The notes below the pieces were generated by a model that saw nothing but the letters and a program-made list of their open reading frames with translations, had not been told where the DNA came from and did not search any database. Made by a program: the position numbers and the translations under genes. Of a stretch of DNA of 64,000 nt, positions 27,962 through 36,408 are shown one piece after another. Source of the stretch: Thioflexithrix psekupsensis (GTDB lineage: Bacteria; Pseudomonadota; Gammaproteobacteria; Beggiatoales; Beggiatoaceae); assembly GCF_002149925.1 (NCBI RefSeq), contig NZ_MSLT01000007.1, forward strand, positions 1 to 64,000, in the 5' to 3' direction. The stretch's first letter is position 1, and every line of letters begins with the position of its first letter.

Positions 27962-29446
27962 ATGATGAATTTTGAACAATTCCAGCGATTGTCTCAACAA
28001 GGATATAATCGTATTCCTGTGTGTCGAGAAATATTAGCTGACTTAGATACACCATTAAGTGCTTATTTAAAAGTGGCGAATGCCCCTTATTCTTATCTAT
28101 TAGAATCGGTGCAAGGCGGCGAACAATGGGGGCGTTATTCCATTATCGGTTTACCTGCGCGGCGCATTATCCACATTTCAGGGTATGATATTGCGATTTT
28201 CTTAGATAAACAATGTGTGGAACAATTCACTGTCACAGACCCGCTACATTGGATTGAACATTATCAGCAACAATTCCGTGTTCCTGTATTAATGGATCAA
28301 CCTCGCTTTACGGGAGGATTAGTGGGATATTTTGGTTATGATACGGTGCGTTATATTGAACCAAAATTAGCGCAGAATCAGTTACCTGATCTATTAAAAA
28401 CGCCTGATATTTTACTGATGCTTTCTGATGAAGTTTTAGTTTTTGATAATTTAACAGGGCGTTTGCACGTCATTGTTCATGCCGATCCCCATGAGAAAGA
28501 CGCATTTGCTCATGCCCAAGCGCGTTTGACCCAATTAATTCAGCAATTACGACAACCTTTAGTTTTACCTTTGGTTGAAACCACACCACAACATATCGCA
28601 GAAACGGATTTTATTTCAGGATTTACACAAGAAAAATTTGAACAAGCGGTGAATCGTGCCAAAGCCTATATTGTTGAAGGCGACATTATGCAGGTGGTTT
28701 TATCGCAGCGTTTATCTATTCCTTGCGATGTGCCGCCGTTGGATGTGTATCGAATTTTACGCGGATTAAATCCTTCGCCTTATTTATATTTTTTCAATTT
28801 AGATGCGTTTCACATTGTGGGTTCTTCGCCAGAAATATTAGTGCGTTTGCAAGGTAATCATGTCACCGTGCGCCCTATTGCTGGCACGCGCCCGCGAGGG
28901 AAAACGCCAGAGGAAGATGTGCAGTATGAACAAGATTTATTAAACGATCCCAAAGAATTAGCCGAACATTTAATGTTAATTGATTTGGGACGAAATGATG
29001 TGGGAAGAGTGGCGGAAATTGGCAGTGTGCATTTGTCTGAGAAAATGTTAATTGAACGTTATTCCCATGTCATGCACATTGTGTCTAATGTGACGGGGCA
29101 ATTGCGCGATAATTTGACCGCGATGGATGTGTTGCGTGCCACGTTTCCCGCTGGCACATTAAGCGGCGCACCTAAAATTCGGGCGATGGAAATTATTGAC
29201 GAATTAGAACCCGTAAAACGCGGAATTTATGGCGGAGCAGTGGGTTATTTATCGTGGCAAGGAGATATGGATTTAGCCATTGCCATTCGCACGGCAATTA
29301 TTAAAGATCAGCAATTGCACATTCAAGCAGGTGCGGGAATTGTAGCGGATTCGATTCCTGAAAATGAATGGCAAGAAACCATGAATAAAGGACGCGCTAT
29401 GTTTCGCGCCTTAGCTCTCGCTGCGGCAGGTTTACATCAAGGATAA
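27962..29446 (+). CDS. trpE: anthranilate synthase component I
   Basis: TrpE makes anthranilate from chorismate, the first tryptophan-specific step. The 494-residue protein has the feedback-binding N-terminus ([19 protein letters not shown], with the E-S motif) and the chorismate-binding domain: [60 protein letters not shown] and [14 protein letters not shown]. The tryptophan-site motif LLES suggests TrpE rather than PabB. trpG follows after four bases. I see no leader peptide with tandem Trp codons in the 60 bases upstream. Confidence 0.95.
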   Translation: MMNFEQFQRLSQQGYNRIPVCREILADLDTPLSAYLKVANAPYSYLLESVQGGEQWGRYSIIGLPARRIIHISGYDIAIFLDKQCVEQFTVTDPLHWIEHYQQQFRVPVLMDQPRFTGGLVGYFGYDTVRYIEPKLAQNQLPDLLKTPDILLMLSDEVLVFDNLTGRLHVIVHADPHEKDAFAHAQARLTQLIQQLRQPLVLPLVETTPQHIAETDFISGFTQEKFEQAVNRAKAYIVEGDIMQVVLSQRLSIPCDVPPLDVYRILRGLNPSPYLYFFNLDAFHIVGSSPEILVRLQGNHVTVRPIAGTRPRGKTPEEDVQYEQDLLNDPKELAEHLMLIDLGRNDVGRVAEIGSVHLSEKMLIERYSHVMHIVSNVTGQLRDNLTAMDVLRATFPAGTLSGAPKIRAMEIIDELEPVKRGIYGGAVGYLSWQGDMDLAIAIRTAIIKDQQLHIQAGAGIVADSIPENEWQETMNKGRAMFRALALAAAGLHQG

Positions 29447-29450
29447 CAGC

Positions 29451-30032
29451 ATGTTACTGATGATCGATAATTATGATTCTTTTACGTATAATTTAGTGCA
29501 GTATTTTGGTGAATTGGGAGAAACGGTTGAAGTTTTCCGTAATGATCAGATTAATATCGCGCAAATTGAAGCCAAACAACCGACATATTTAGTGATTTCA
29601 CCCGGCCCTTGCACGCCCACAGAAGCAGGTATTTCGCTTGCGGCAATCAGCACCTTTGCAGGGAAAATTCCCATTTTAGGCGTGTGTTTGGGACATCAGA
29701 GTATTGGGCAGGCGTATGGCGGGGCAATTGTTCATGCGCGGCAATTGATGCACGGTAAGACATCTTTGGTTTATCATGCCAATGTCGGCGTATTTTCAGG
29801 GCTGCCCAATCCGTTTAGAGCCACGCGCTATCATTCTTTAGTGATTGATCCACAACAAGTTCCAGATTGTTTGGAAGTCACGGCATGGACGCAAAATGAC
29901 GCAGGACAGCGTGATGAAATTATGGGCGTGAAACACAAAACGCTGCCCGTAGAAGGTGTACAGTTTCACCCCGAATCGATTTTAACAGAACACGGTCATC
30001 AGTTATTACAAAACTTTTTGCGCCGTCATTGA
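29451..30032 (+). CDS. trpG: anthranilate synthase component II (glutamine amidotransferase)
   Basis: TrpG supplies ammonia from glutamine to TrpE. The 193-residue class I amidotransferase has [19 protein letters not shown] at its start, the oxyanion region [11 protein letters not shown], nucleophile cysteine in [15 protein letters not shown] and the His-Glu pair in [13 protein letters not shown]. In many proteobacteria this subunit also serves PabB. It is four bases after trpE and 25 before phhB. The rest of the trp pathway (trpD, trpC) is not adjacent, which is a departure from the common trpEGDC order. Confidence 0.94.
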   Translation: MLLMIDNYDSFTYNLVQYFGELGETVEVFRNDQINIAQIEAKQPTYLVISPGPCTPTEAGISLAAISTFAGKIPILGVCLGHQSIGQAYGGAIVHARQLMHGKTSLVYHANVGVFSGLPNPFRATRYHSLVIDPQQVPDCLEVTAWTQNDAGQRDEIMGVKHKTLPVEGVQFHPESILTEHGHQLLQNFLRRH

Positions 30033-30057
30033 GATCACCAAAGCACAGGATAACAAT

Positions 30058-30393
30058 ATGAGCGATTTAGCCAGTCAACATTGCAAGGTATGCGAAGGCG
30101 GAGTGTCTCCTTTAACGCCACAAGAAGCCAGCCGTTTGCTGAACAAATTAGCCCAACAATGGCAGTTAAGCGATGACGGACGCGAGATTATGCGCACGTT
30201 TCAGTTTAAAAATTTTTACGAGACAATGGCTTTTGTCAATGCCGTGGCGTGGATCGCGCACCGCGAAGATCATCATCCTGAATTAACCGTCGGCTATAAA
30301 ACCTGTGTCATTCACTACAGCACTCATGCGTTAAACGGTTTGTCTGAGAATGATTTTATTTGTGCGGCTAAAATAGATGCGCTAGTGGCTTAA
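30058..30393 (+). CDS. phhB: pterin-4a-carbinolamine dehydratase
   Basis: The enzyme recycles the pterin cofactor of aromatic amino acid hydroxylases; in bacteria lacking such hydroxylases it is found with molybdopterin-related or unknown roles. The 111-residue protein has the family signature AWIAHREDHHPELTVGYKTC followed by IHYSTHALNGLSENDF, with the paired active-site histidines. It starts 25 bases after trpG with AGGATAACA ahead of ATG, and completes a trpE-trpG-phhB run. No phenylalanine hydroxylase is in the window. Confidence 0.93.
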   Translation: MSDLASQHCKVCEGGVSPLTPQEASRLLNKLAQQWQLSDDGREIMRTFQFKNFYETMAFVNAVAWIAHREDHHPELTVGYKTCVIHYSTHALNGLSENDFICAAKIDALVA

Positions 30394-30418
30394 TTGTTTT
30401 AGTTTAGGTATTACTGTA

Positions 30419-30451
30419 GGATGCGCTAGGCACGTTCGCCTACGCGCATCC
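30419..30451. repeat. REP-like hairpin
   Basis: GGATGCGCTAGGC pairs with GCCTACGCGCATCC around a six-base loop. No T-run follows, so it is not a classical terminator. It lies between the convergent ends of phhB and the RMF-like gene. GGATGCG...CGCATCC hairpins of this sort are common dispersed intergenic repeats; no second copy was seen in this window. Confidence 0.6.
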
Positions 30452-30469
30452 ATCGCGTGTTGCCTTGCA

Positions 30470-30688
30470 CTAATTCAACTGGGCAACGCTAGAAGAGGAG
30501 GGGGTAATGAGTTTTCTTAAAGCCACATCAAGCACATCATCGACCTTACAGCCACAATCAAAACCACGCAGCCAATGGGTCGCCATCTCGGTATTCTCTG
30601 GAAAAGGACAAGCGCAAGAAGTCAATTTGCCATAATGACTGGCGCGAAAACCATCCAGATAAATATTAATTAATTTTACATTTGTCAT
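30470..30688 (-). CDS. ribosome modulation factor-like protein
   Basis: The 72-residue product resembles RMF, which dimerises 70S ribosomes into inactive 100S particles in stationary phase. The alignment runs through IYLDGFRASHYGKLTSCACP, the CPF position matching RMF's CPY, and HWLRGFDCG matching the QWLGGWREA helix. ATG 30688 is preceded by AGGAG at a good distance, so upstream ATG codons are discarded. It has a Cys-rich character (CAC, CGC) and a C-terminal extension (about 25 residues) not found in E. coli RMF (55 residues), so function is a reasonable but unproven inference. A good promoter is at 30796-30824. Confidence 0.65.
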   Translation of the reverse strand: MTNVKLINIYLDGFRASHYGKLTSCACPFPENTEMATHWLRGFDCGCKVDDVLDVALRKLITPSSSSVAQLN

Positions 30689-30795
30689 CACGTGTTCTCC
30701 TGTCATGTTAAACACGTCCTTAAAATAAAACATTTCTTATCGCAATGCAACATTGGTTCTGTGTCAGAAAATGATTTTTTAGCTTTAACATTAAG

Positions 30796-30824
30796 AATTT
30801 ATTAGCAAAATAGTTTTATGTCAA
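30796..30824 (-). promoter_or_regulatory. sigma70-type promoter of the RMF-like gene
   Basis: On the minus strand TTGACA (30824-30819) is a perfect -35 box, separated by 17 bases from TAAATT (30801-30796), a moderate -10. It points at the RMF-like gene, leaving about a 100-base leader. Confidence 0.6.
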
Positions 30825-30870
30825 TTTCATGACATTTTTGTTACATTTTTATTGCGGCTTTTAATCGACA

Positions 30871-30918
30871 GAGGGTTGAATCTGATAGGCCTTAGTTTCT
30901 GATTCAACCCTCTTTTTT
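30871..30918 (+). terminator. rho-independent terminator on the + strand
   Basis: GAGGGTTGAATC (30871-30882) pairs perfectly with GATTCAACCCTC (30901-30912) and is followed by six T. The T-run is on the + strand only, although both adjacent genes are on the minus strand; see findings. Confidence 0.85.
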
Positions 30919-31585
30919 ACACGCCTAGATCATAGATTTCCATAATCTGCTTTAAAATATCGTCAAAGGGAATCTTTAAGTCGATCAATTTTCCCGTATA
31001 AATATCAAATACCCAGCCATGTACTTTTAACAAACGCTGTTTATAGGCTTGTTGTACTGCTGCGGTTTTGATCAAATTAATGCACTGTTCCTGCACATTC
31101 AATTCGATCAAGCGGTTATAACGGGCGGTTTCGTCGCTAATCGCATTTAATTCAAGTTTATGTAAGCGATAAACATCACGAATATTGCGCAACCACGGGT
31201 TTAAAATCCCTAAATCTTCCTGCCGCATCGCCGCACGCACACCCCCACAGCCATAATGCCCACAAACAATCACGTGTTTAACATGCAAATGACGTATTGC
31301 AAATTTCAACACCGACATCAAGTTGACATCAATGCTCACCACCATATTGGCAATATTACGATGCACAAACGCCTGTCCCGGCTCCAAACCCATCAACTCT
31401 TCCGCCGACACGCGACTGTCTGAACAGCCGATATACAAAATCTCAGGCGTTTGCGGTTGTGCCAGTCGCTGGAAATAGTCGGGATCGACTTCCAACTTTT
31501 TAGCAATCCATGCCTCGTTATTCTTAAAAATCTGTTCTAAATCCACACCTCGTCCCTCCGCGGTGAAATGGTGTTGGTGAGTCAA
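30917..31585 (-). CDS. can: beta-class carbonic anhydrase
   Basis: Interconverts CO2 and bicarbonate. The 222-residue protein (E. coli Can 220) has zinc ligands in ILYIGCSDSRVSAEEL and VCGHYGCGGVRAAM, with the Asp-Arg dyad in CSDSR, and AFVHRNIANMV between. It is a single gene on the minus strand with its own upstream region (31586-31832). The formate dehydrogenase operon, which releases CO2, is divergent and next to it, so a role in converting the CO2 product is possible. Confidence 0.94.
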   Translation of the reverse strand: MTHQHHFTAEGRGVDLEQIFKNNEAWIAKKLEVDPDYFQRLAQPQTPEILYIGCSDSRVSAEELMGLEPGQAFVHRNIANMVVSIDVNLMSVLKFAIRHLHVKHVIVCGHYGCGGVRAAMRQEDLGILNPWLRNIRDVYRLHKLELNAISDETARYNRLIELNVQEQCINLIKTAAVQQAYKQRLLKVHGWVFDIYTGKLIDLKIPFDDILKQIMEIYDLGV

Positions 31586-31774
31586 AATGACCCTATGTGG
31601 GTTAATAAGAGGGTTAAAATAACCCAGTTATTGTAAACACTTTCCATGTTGCGCGCTCATTAACGCGATTCCTTGCTTTTTTTTCAAAAAGATACGGACT
31701 CAAAATTGCCTTCGTTTATCGGCATTGCCGTTTAGCTCAGGCAATGATTAAAAAAAACTGCCAAAGGATACCTT

Positions 31775-31807
31775 TGTCTGAATCAAGAATTTCAGAATGT
31801 TCAGACA
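31775..31807. promoter_or_regulatory. inverted repeat upstream of torD
   Basis: TGTCTGAA (31775-31782) and TTCAGACA (31800-31807) form a perfect eight-base inverted repeat with a 17-base spacer, 26 bases before the torD start. It may be an operator or a leader hairpin. The inner sequence (TCAAGAATTTCAGAATG) vaguely recalls the MITE arms, so a repeat remnant is an alternative. Confidence 0.35.
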
Positions 31808-31832
31808 GAATAATGAGTGAGGAAACCTGACC

Positions 31833-32465
31833 ATGATCGCCATCACCCTGCGCACCACCGAACCATTGCACCTTCCCGAAGATAATAACCCAGAGTGGCA
31901 ACGTGCTGACGTATACTTGCTGCTTTCTACGCTGCTGCTGTCTCCCCCCGATGCCGATAGATTGGAGCAGTTGAGTCAATTACAACTCGATCACAACGCC
32001 ATCAAACCCATGCAATTGGCTTGGGCGCAGTTAAAACTGGCTGCGTTGCGTGCCAAAGCCAGTGATATTGAGTTGGAATATAACGGCTTATTCATCGGGT
32101 TAGGACGCGGAGAATTGATCCCGTATGCCTGTTGGTATTTGACGGGCATGTTAATGGATAAACCCTTAGCGCGTTTACGCAGTGACTTGGCACAATTGGG
32201 ACTGACGCGCAGCGAAACCTTACGCGAACCCGAAGATCACATTGCTTTATTGTGTCAAACCATGAGTGTATTAATTCAACACTCAGAAGATTACACCTAC
32301 GACACCCAACAACAATTTTTTGAGCATTATTTAGCCTCATGGGTTGGGCGTTTTTTCAACGAATTGCAACACGCACAACATGCCCGTTTTTATCGCAGTG
32401 TCGGCCATTTGGGCGAACAATTTTTTAATCTGGAACGCCAAGCGTTTTCAATGTTACATCAGTGA
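31833..32465 (+). CDS. TorD-family molybdoenzyme chaperone
   Basis: TorD/DmsD chaperones bind the Tat signal peptide of molybdoenzymes and hold them until cofactor insertion. The 210-residue all-helical protein has RADVYLLLSTLLLSPPDAD at the N-terminus, LELEYNGLFIGLGRGEL-type pattern (IELEYNGLFIGLGRGELIPY) and EPEDHIALLCQTMSVLI, the EPxDH motif of the family. It is the first gene of the formate dehydrogenase operon. GAGGAAACCTGACC precedes the ATG. Confidence 0.92.
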   Translation: MIAITLRTTEPLHLPEDNNPEWQRADVYLLLSTLLLSPPDADRLEQLSQLQLDHNAIKPMQLAWAQLKLAALRAKASDIELEYNGLFIGLGRGELIPYACWYLTGMLMDKPLARLRSDLAQLGLTRSETLREPEDHIALLCQTMSVLIQHSEDYTYDTQQQFFEHYLASWVGRFFNELQHAQHARFYRSVGHLGEQFFNLERQAFSMLHQ

Positions 32466-32526
32466 GTGAAACGACGCGAAGCCTGTTAAAAACGCATTAT
32501 TTCACCACTCCATTGGAGAATTTCTT

Positions 32527-32718
32527 ATGAATTCAACTGTTAATCGTCGGGATTTTCTTAAAAATATCGCCGCCTTGAGCGGAGTCACTGCGGTCAGTGC
32601 GGCATTGCCTGCCTTAGCAGAATCCGATACAGCCACCGCCGTCGTACCCGCCGCGGAGCCAACGGGCTATCACGAAACGCCGCATATTCGGGCTTATTAT
32701 CGCACCTTACAAGATTAA
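32527..32718 (+). CDS. small twin-arginine protein of formate dehydrogenase (FdhX-like)
   Basis: A 63-residue protein consisting mainly of a Tat signal (RRDFLKNIAALSGVTAV) and about 30 mature residues ending HETPHIRAYYRTLQD. Very short RR proteins ahead of the catalytic subunit are typical of Shewanella/epsilon-type fdh operons, where they are called FdhX; their role is unknown. Spacing to fdhA is 21 bases. Confidence 0.85.
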   Translation: MNSTVNRRDFLKNIAALSGVTAVSAALPALAESDTATAVVPAAEPTGYHETPHIRAYYRTLQD

Positions 32719-32739
32719 TTCTATTAAAAGGTAAATTCA

Positions 32740-35613
32740 GTGATGATGAAATTAGTCAAACGCCAATCGAGCGAAAAAACCAACGACACGCCTCACGTCG
32801 AAGCCATTGATCGCCGTACTTTTTTACAACGTTCAGGATTAGCGGTGGGAGGGATAGCTGCGGTGTTGGCTGGATCACAAGTGGTGATGAAAAAAGCCGA
32901 CGCGACCCCCGCCGCCAATCCTGCCAGCACATCTCCTGTCAAAGAAGTCCGTACCATTTGCACCCATTGTTCAGTCGGTTGCGGCATTATTGCCGAAGTC
33001 CAAGAGGGCGTATGGACAGGACAAGAACCCGCATTTGATCATCCGTTTAATCTCGGTGCGCACTGTGCCAAAGGCACGGCCATTCGAGAACATGGACATG
33101 GCGACCGCCGCTTAAAATATCCCATGAAAATGGAAAATGGCCAATGGAAACGCTTAACATGGGAACAAGCCATTGATGAATTAAGCGAAAAATTATTAGC
33201 CATTCGAGAAAAATCAGGCCCTGATTCCGTGTACTGGCTCGGATCAGCCAAACACAGTAACGAACAAGCTTATTTATTCCGTAAATTTGCTGCCTTGTGG
33301 GGAACGAATAACGTCGATCATCAAGCGCGCATTTGCCATTCCACCACCGTATCAGGCGTTGCCAGTACGTGGGGATATGGGGCCATGACCAATTCTTACA
33401 ACGACATGCACAACAGTAAGGCGATTTTGATTATCGGGGGGAATCCCGCAGAAGCGCATCCTGTATCACTTTTGCATATTTTCCGTGCCAAAGAGCGGGG
33501 TGCGAAAATGATCGTGGTTGATCCGCGTTTTACTCGCACAGCGGCTCATGCGGATTATTACTTGCGTTTGCGGCCGGGCAGTGATGTGGCTTTGATTTGG
33601 GGCATGTTATGGCACGTATTTGCTAACAAGTGGGAAGATGAAAGTTTCTTACAACAGCGCGTTTACGGTATGGACGAGATTCGCACCGAGGTCGAGAAAT
33701 GGCCACCGGCCGAAGTGGAGCGTGTCACGGGTGTTCCCGAAAAACAAGTGTATGAAGCCACTAAAATCATGGCTGAACACCGGCCGGGAACATTAGTCTG
33801 GTGTATGGGAGGAACACAACATACGACAGGCAGTAACAATACCCGCGCTTATTGTATTCTTCAATTGGCTTTAGGCAACATGGGTGTGGCTGGTGGCGGA
33901 ACGAATATTTTCCGCGGTCACGACAACGTGCAAGGCGCAACCGATGTGGGCGTGTTGTCTAACAGTTTACCGGGTTATTACGGTTTGAACGAAGGCGCGT
34001 GGAAACATTGGGCTGAAGTGTGGGATTTGGATTACGAATGGCTCAAAGCGCGTTTTGACAGCGCACGTTATGAAGGCGAATTGTCGCCTATGAATTCTGA
34101 TGGAATTACTGTATCACGTTGGATTGATGGGGTATTAGAGAGCGCGGAGAATATTGCGCAAAAAGATCAGTTAAAAGCCATGATTTTCTGGGGACACGCG
34201 CCCAATAGCCAAACTCGCGGCCCTGAAATGAAAGAGGCGATGGAAAAATTAGAATTACTGGTGGTTGTCGATCCTTATCCCACAGCCACCGCGGTCATGC
34301 AAGATCGCACGGATAATTTATATTTGCTGCCTGCTTGTACGCAATTTGAAACCTATGGTTCTGTAACCGCTTCTAATCGTTCCATTCAGTGGCGCGACAA
34401 AGTCATGGAGCCGCTGTTTGAATCTTTACCCGATCACACGATCATTTACAAATTTGCTAAAAAGTTCGGTTTTGCCGACGAATTATGTAAACACATCGCG
34501 GTGAATCAAGATGAGCCGCTGATCGAAGACATTACCCGCGAATTTAATCGCGGCATGTGGACTATTGGTTATACAGGACAAAGTCCCGAACGCTTAAAAG
34601 CCCATCAACAACATTGGGGTGATTTCAATACCACGTCACTCTTGGCCGAAGGCGGCACATTGGATGGTGAAGTTTACGGATTACCGTGGCCGTGTTGGGG
34701 AACGCCGGAAATGAAACATCCCGGCACCCATGTATTATATGACACCAGTGAAGTGGTGGCGCGTGGGGGTTTACCGTTCCGTGCGGCGTTTGGTGTAGAA
34801 CGCAATGGTGTGAATTTGCTGGCTGAAAATTCTTACAGTAAAGATTCTGCCATCAAAGACGGTTATCCCGAATTCACGGCTGATTTGTTAAAACAACTGG
34901 GCTGGTGGTCAGATTTAACTGCGGAAGAACAAAAAGCCGCTGAAGGCCGAAATTGGAAAACGGATTTATCGGGTGGTATTCAACGGGTGGTGATTGATCA
35001 CAATTGCGCGCCTTTTGGTAATGGTAAAGCGCGTTGTGTGGTGTGGAATTTCCCTGATCCAGTGCCGTTGCATCGTGAACCGTTATACACTACTCGGCGG
35101 GATTTGGTGGAAAAATACCCGACTTACGAAGATCGCAAATCATTCTATCGTTTGCCAACGCGATACAGTTCCGTGCAAGCTAAGGATTATTCAAAAGATT
35201 TTCCCTTGATCATGACCAGCGGTCGTTTGGTCGAATACGAAGGCGGTGGCGATGAAACCCGCTCTAATCCGTGGTTAGCCGAATTGCAACAGCACATGTT
35301 CGTCGAAATCAATCCGAAAGATGCCACAGACCGTGGTGTTCGAGATGGCAATATGGTGTGGTTGCACAGTCCCGAAGGCGGAAAAGTCAAAGTGATGGCT
35401 TTGGTGACGCGGCGCGTGGCACCGGGTGTGGTTTTTATGCCGTTCCATTTTGCGGGTCATTTCCAAGGAGAAAATCGCCGTCATAAATATCCCACAGGTT
35501 CAGAGCCTTACGTTTCTGGCGAATCCTGTAATATTGCATTTACCTATGGCTACGATGCAGTCACCGCAATGCAGGAAACTAAAGTTTCCATTTGTCAAAT
35601 TCACTCCGCTTGA
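32740..35613 (+). CDS. fdhA: formate dehydrogenase, catalytic molybdopterin subunit
   Basis: This 957-residue periplasmic subunit oxidises formate to CO2 at a bis-MGD molybdenum or tungsten centre. It has a Tat signal (RRTFLQRSGLAVGG, about 25-38), a 4Fe-4S motif CTHCSVGCGI, and the catalytic metal ligand as Cys in ARICHSTTVSG (many homologues have selenocysteine; no TGA is present here). AYCILQLALGNMGVAGGGTNIFRGHDNVQG and the late FAGHFQGENRRHKYPTGSEP blocks match FdhA/FdnG. It is shorter than E. coli FdnG (1015). fdhB follows after 18 bases. Confidence 0.95.
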   Translation: MMMKLVKRQSSEKTNDTPHVEAIDRRTFLQRSGLAVGGIAAVLAGSQVVMKKADATPAANPASTSPVKEVRTICTHCSVGCGIIAEVQEGVWTGQEPAFDHPFNLGAHCAKGTAIREHGHGDRRLKYPMKMENGQWKRLTWEQAIDELSEKLLAIREKSGPDSVYWLGSAKHSNEQAYLFRKFAALWGTNNVDHQARICHSTTVSGVASTWGYGAMTNSYNDMHNSKAILIIGGNPAEAHPVSLLHIFRAKERGAKMIVVDPRFTRTAAHADYYLRLRPGSDVALIWGMLWHVFANKWEDESFLQQRVYGMDEIRTEVEKWPPAEVERVTGVPEKQVYEATKIMAEHRPGTLVWCMGGTQHTTGSNNTRAYCILQLALGNMGVAGGGTNIFRGHDNVQGATDVGVLSNSLPGYYGLNEGAWKHWAEVWDLDYEWLKARFDSARYEGELSPMNSDGITVSRWIDGVLESAENIAQKDQLKAMIFWGHAPNSQTRGPEMKEAMEKLELLVVVDPYPTATAVMQDRTDNLYLLPACTQFETYGSVTASNRSIQWRDKVMEPLFESLPDHTIIYKFAKKFGFADELCKHIAVNQDEPLIEDITREFNRGMWTIGYTGQSPERLKAHQQHWGDFNTTSLLAEGGTLDGEVYGLPWPCWGTPEMKHPGTHVLYDTSEVVARGGLPFRAAFGVERNGVNLLAENSYSKDSAIKDGYPEFTADLLKQLGWWSDLTAEEQKAAEGRNWKTDLSGGIQRVVIDHNCAPFGNGKARCVVWNFPDPVPLHREPLYTTRRDLVEKYPTYEDRKSFYRLPTRYSSVQAKDYSKDFPLIMTSGRLVEYEGGGDETRSNPWLAELQQHMFVEINPKDATDRGVRDGNMVWLHSPEGGKVKVMALVTRRVAPGVVFMPFHFAGHFQGENRRHKYPTGSEPYVSGESCNIAFTYGYDAVTAMQETKVSICQIHSA

Positions 35614-35631
35614 GTTTAAGGACGGTTTACT

Positions 35632-36219
35632 ATGACGGCTAGAATGAAGTTTTTATGTGATGTCGAACGTTGTATTGAATGTAATGCGTGTGTCACTGCG
35701 TGCAAAAATGAGCATGAAGTGCCTTGGGGCATTAACCGTCGGCGGGTTGTGACCTTAGACGATGGACAACCCGGTGAGCGGTCGTTATCCGTCGCCTGTA
35801 TGCACTGTAGTGATGCGCCTTGTGCGGCGGTGTGTCCTGTCGATTGTTTTTATACGACAGAAGATGGTGTTGTTTTACACGACAAAGATTTATGTATTGG
35901 TTGTGGTTATTGTTTTTACGCTTGCCCATTTGGCGCGCCACAATACCCGCAAACCAGTCAATACGGCGCACGCGGCAAAATGGATAAATGTACGTTCTGC
36001 GCCGGCGGACCCGAAGAAAACCATTCTCAAACCGAATGGGAAAAATACGGCCGCAATCGCCTTGCTGAAGGCAAATTGCCTTTATGTGCAGAAATGTGTT
36101 CTACCAAAGCTTTGTTAGCGGGCGATGGCGATTTGGTGTCTAAGGTCTATCGGGAACGGATTGCGCGACGCGGAGGCCGTCCTCAGGTGTGGGGATGGAA
36201 TACTGCTTATGAAGGTTAA
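35632..36219 (+). CDS. fdhB: formate dehydrogenase iron-sulfur subunit
   Basis: The 195-residue electron-transfer subunit carries four 4Fe-4S clusters: CIECNACVTACKNEH, CMHCSDAPCAAVCPVDCF, CIGCGYCFYACPFGAP and the CTFC...CAEMCSTKALLAGD set. It passes electrons from FdhA to the membrane cytochrome. There is no C-terminal membrane anchor, as in the shorter FdhB type. The small lipoprotein gene overlaps its end by 11 bases. Confidence 0.94.
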   Translation: MTARMKFLCDVERCIECNACVTACKNEHEVPWGINRRRVVTLDDGQPGERSLSVACMHCSDAPCAAVCPVDCFYTTEDGVVLHDKDLCIGCGYCFYACPFGAPQYPQTSQYGARGKMDKCTFCAGGPEENHSQTEWEKYGRNRLAEGKLPLCAEMCSTKALLAGDGDLVSKVYRERIARRGGRPQVWGWNTAYEG

Positions 36220-36397
36220 TCCATCATTAATCCTTATTGCTGCCAGTGTGTTACTGACCGCTTGTTATGAAGACCCTCAGGAAATGGTTCTACACGATGC
36301 GGGTCAATATCGTGGAAAAACGGATGATTTGGCTTCCGTCTCTGAACGTGCAGTTATGTTACAAGACCGTTTTCATCAGGTGCAAACGGATCGTTAA
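36209..36397 (+). CDS. small lipoprotein in the formate dehydrogenase operon
   Basis: From ATG 36209 (overlapping the fdhB end) a 62-residue product MKVNPSLILIAASVLLTACY shows a short signal peptide with lipobox LLTAC, then about 43 polar residues (HDAGQYRGKTDDLASVSERA). Its position between fdhB and fdhC suggests a structural or assembly role in the periplasmic complex. No known family recognised. Confidence 0.75.
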   Translation: MKVNPSLILIAASVLLTACYEDPQEMVLHDAGQYRGKTDDLASVSERAVMLQDRFHQVQTDR

Positions 36398-36408
36398 GGA
36401 GTGAAAAA

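Noticed and set aside
33330-33370. Possible selenocysteine in formate dehydrogenase
   Set aside because: The ligand position is encoded by a normal Cys codon (ARICHSTTVSG) and there is no in-frame TGA or SECIS-like hairpin need.
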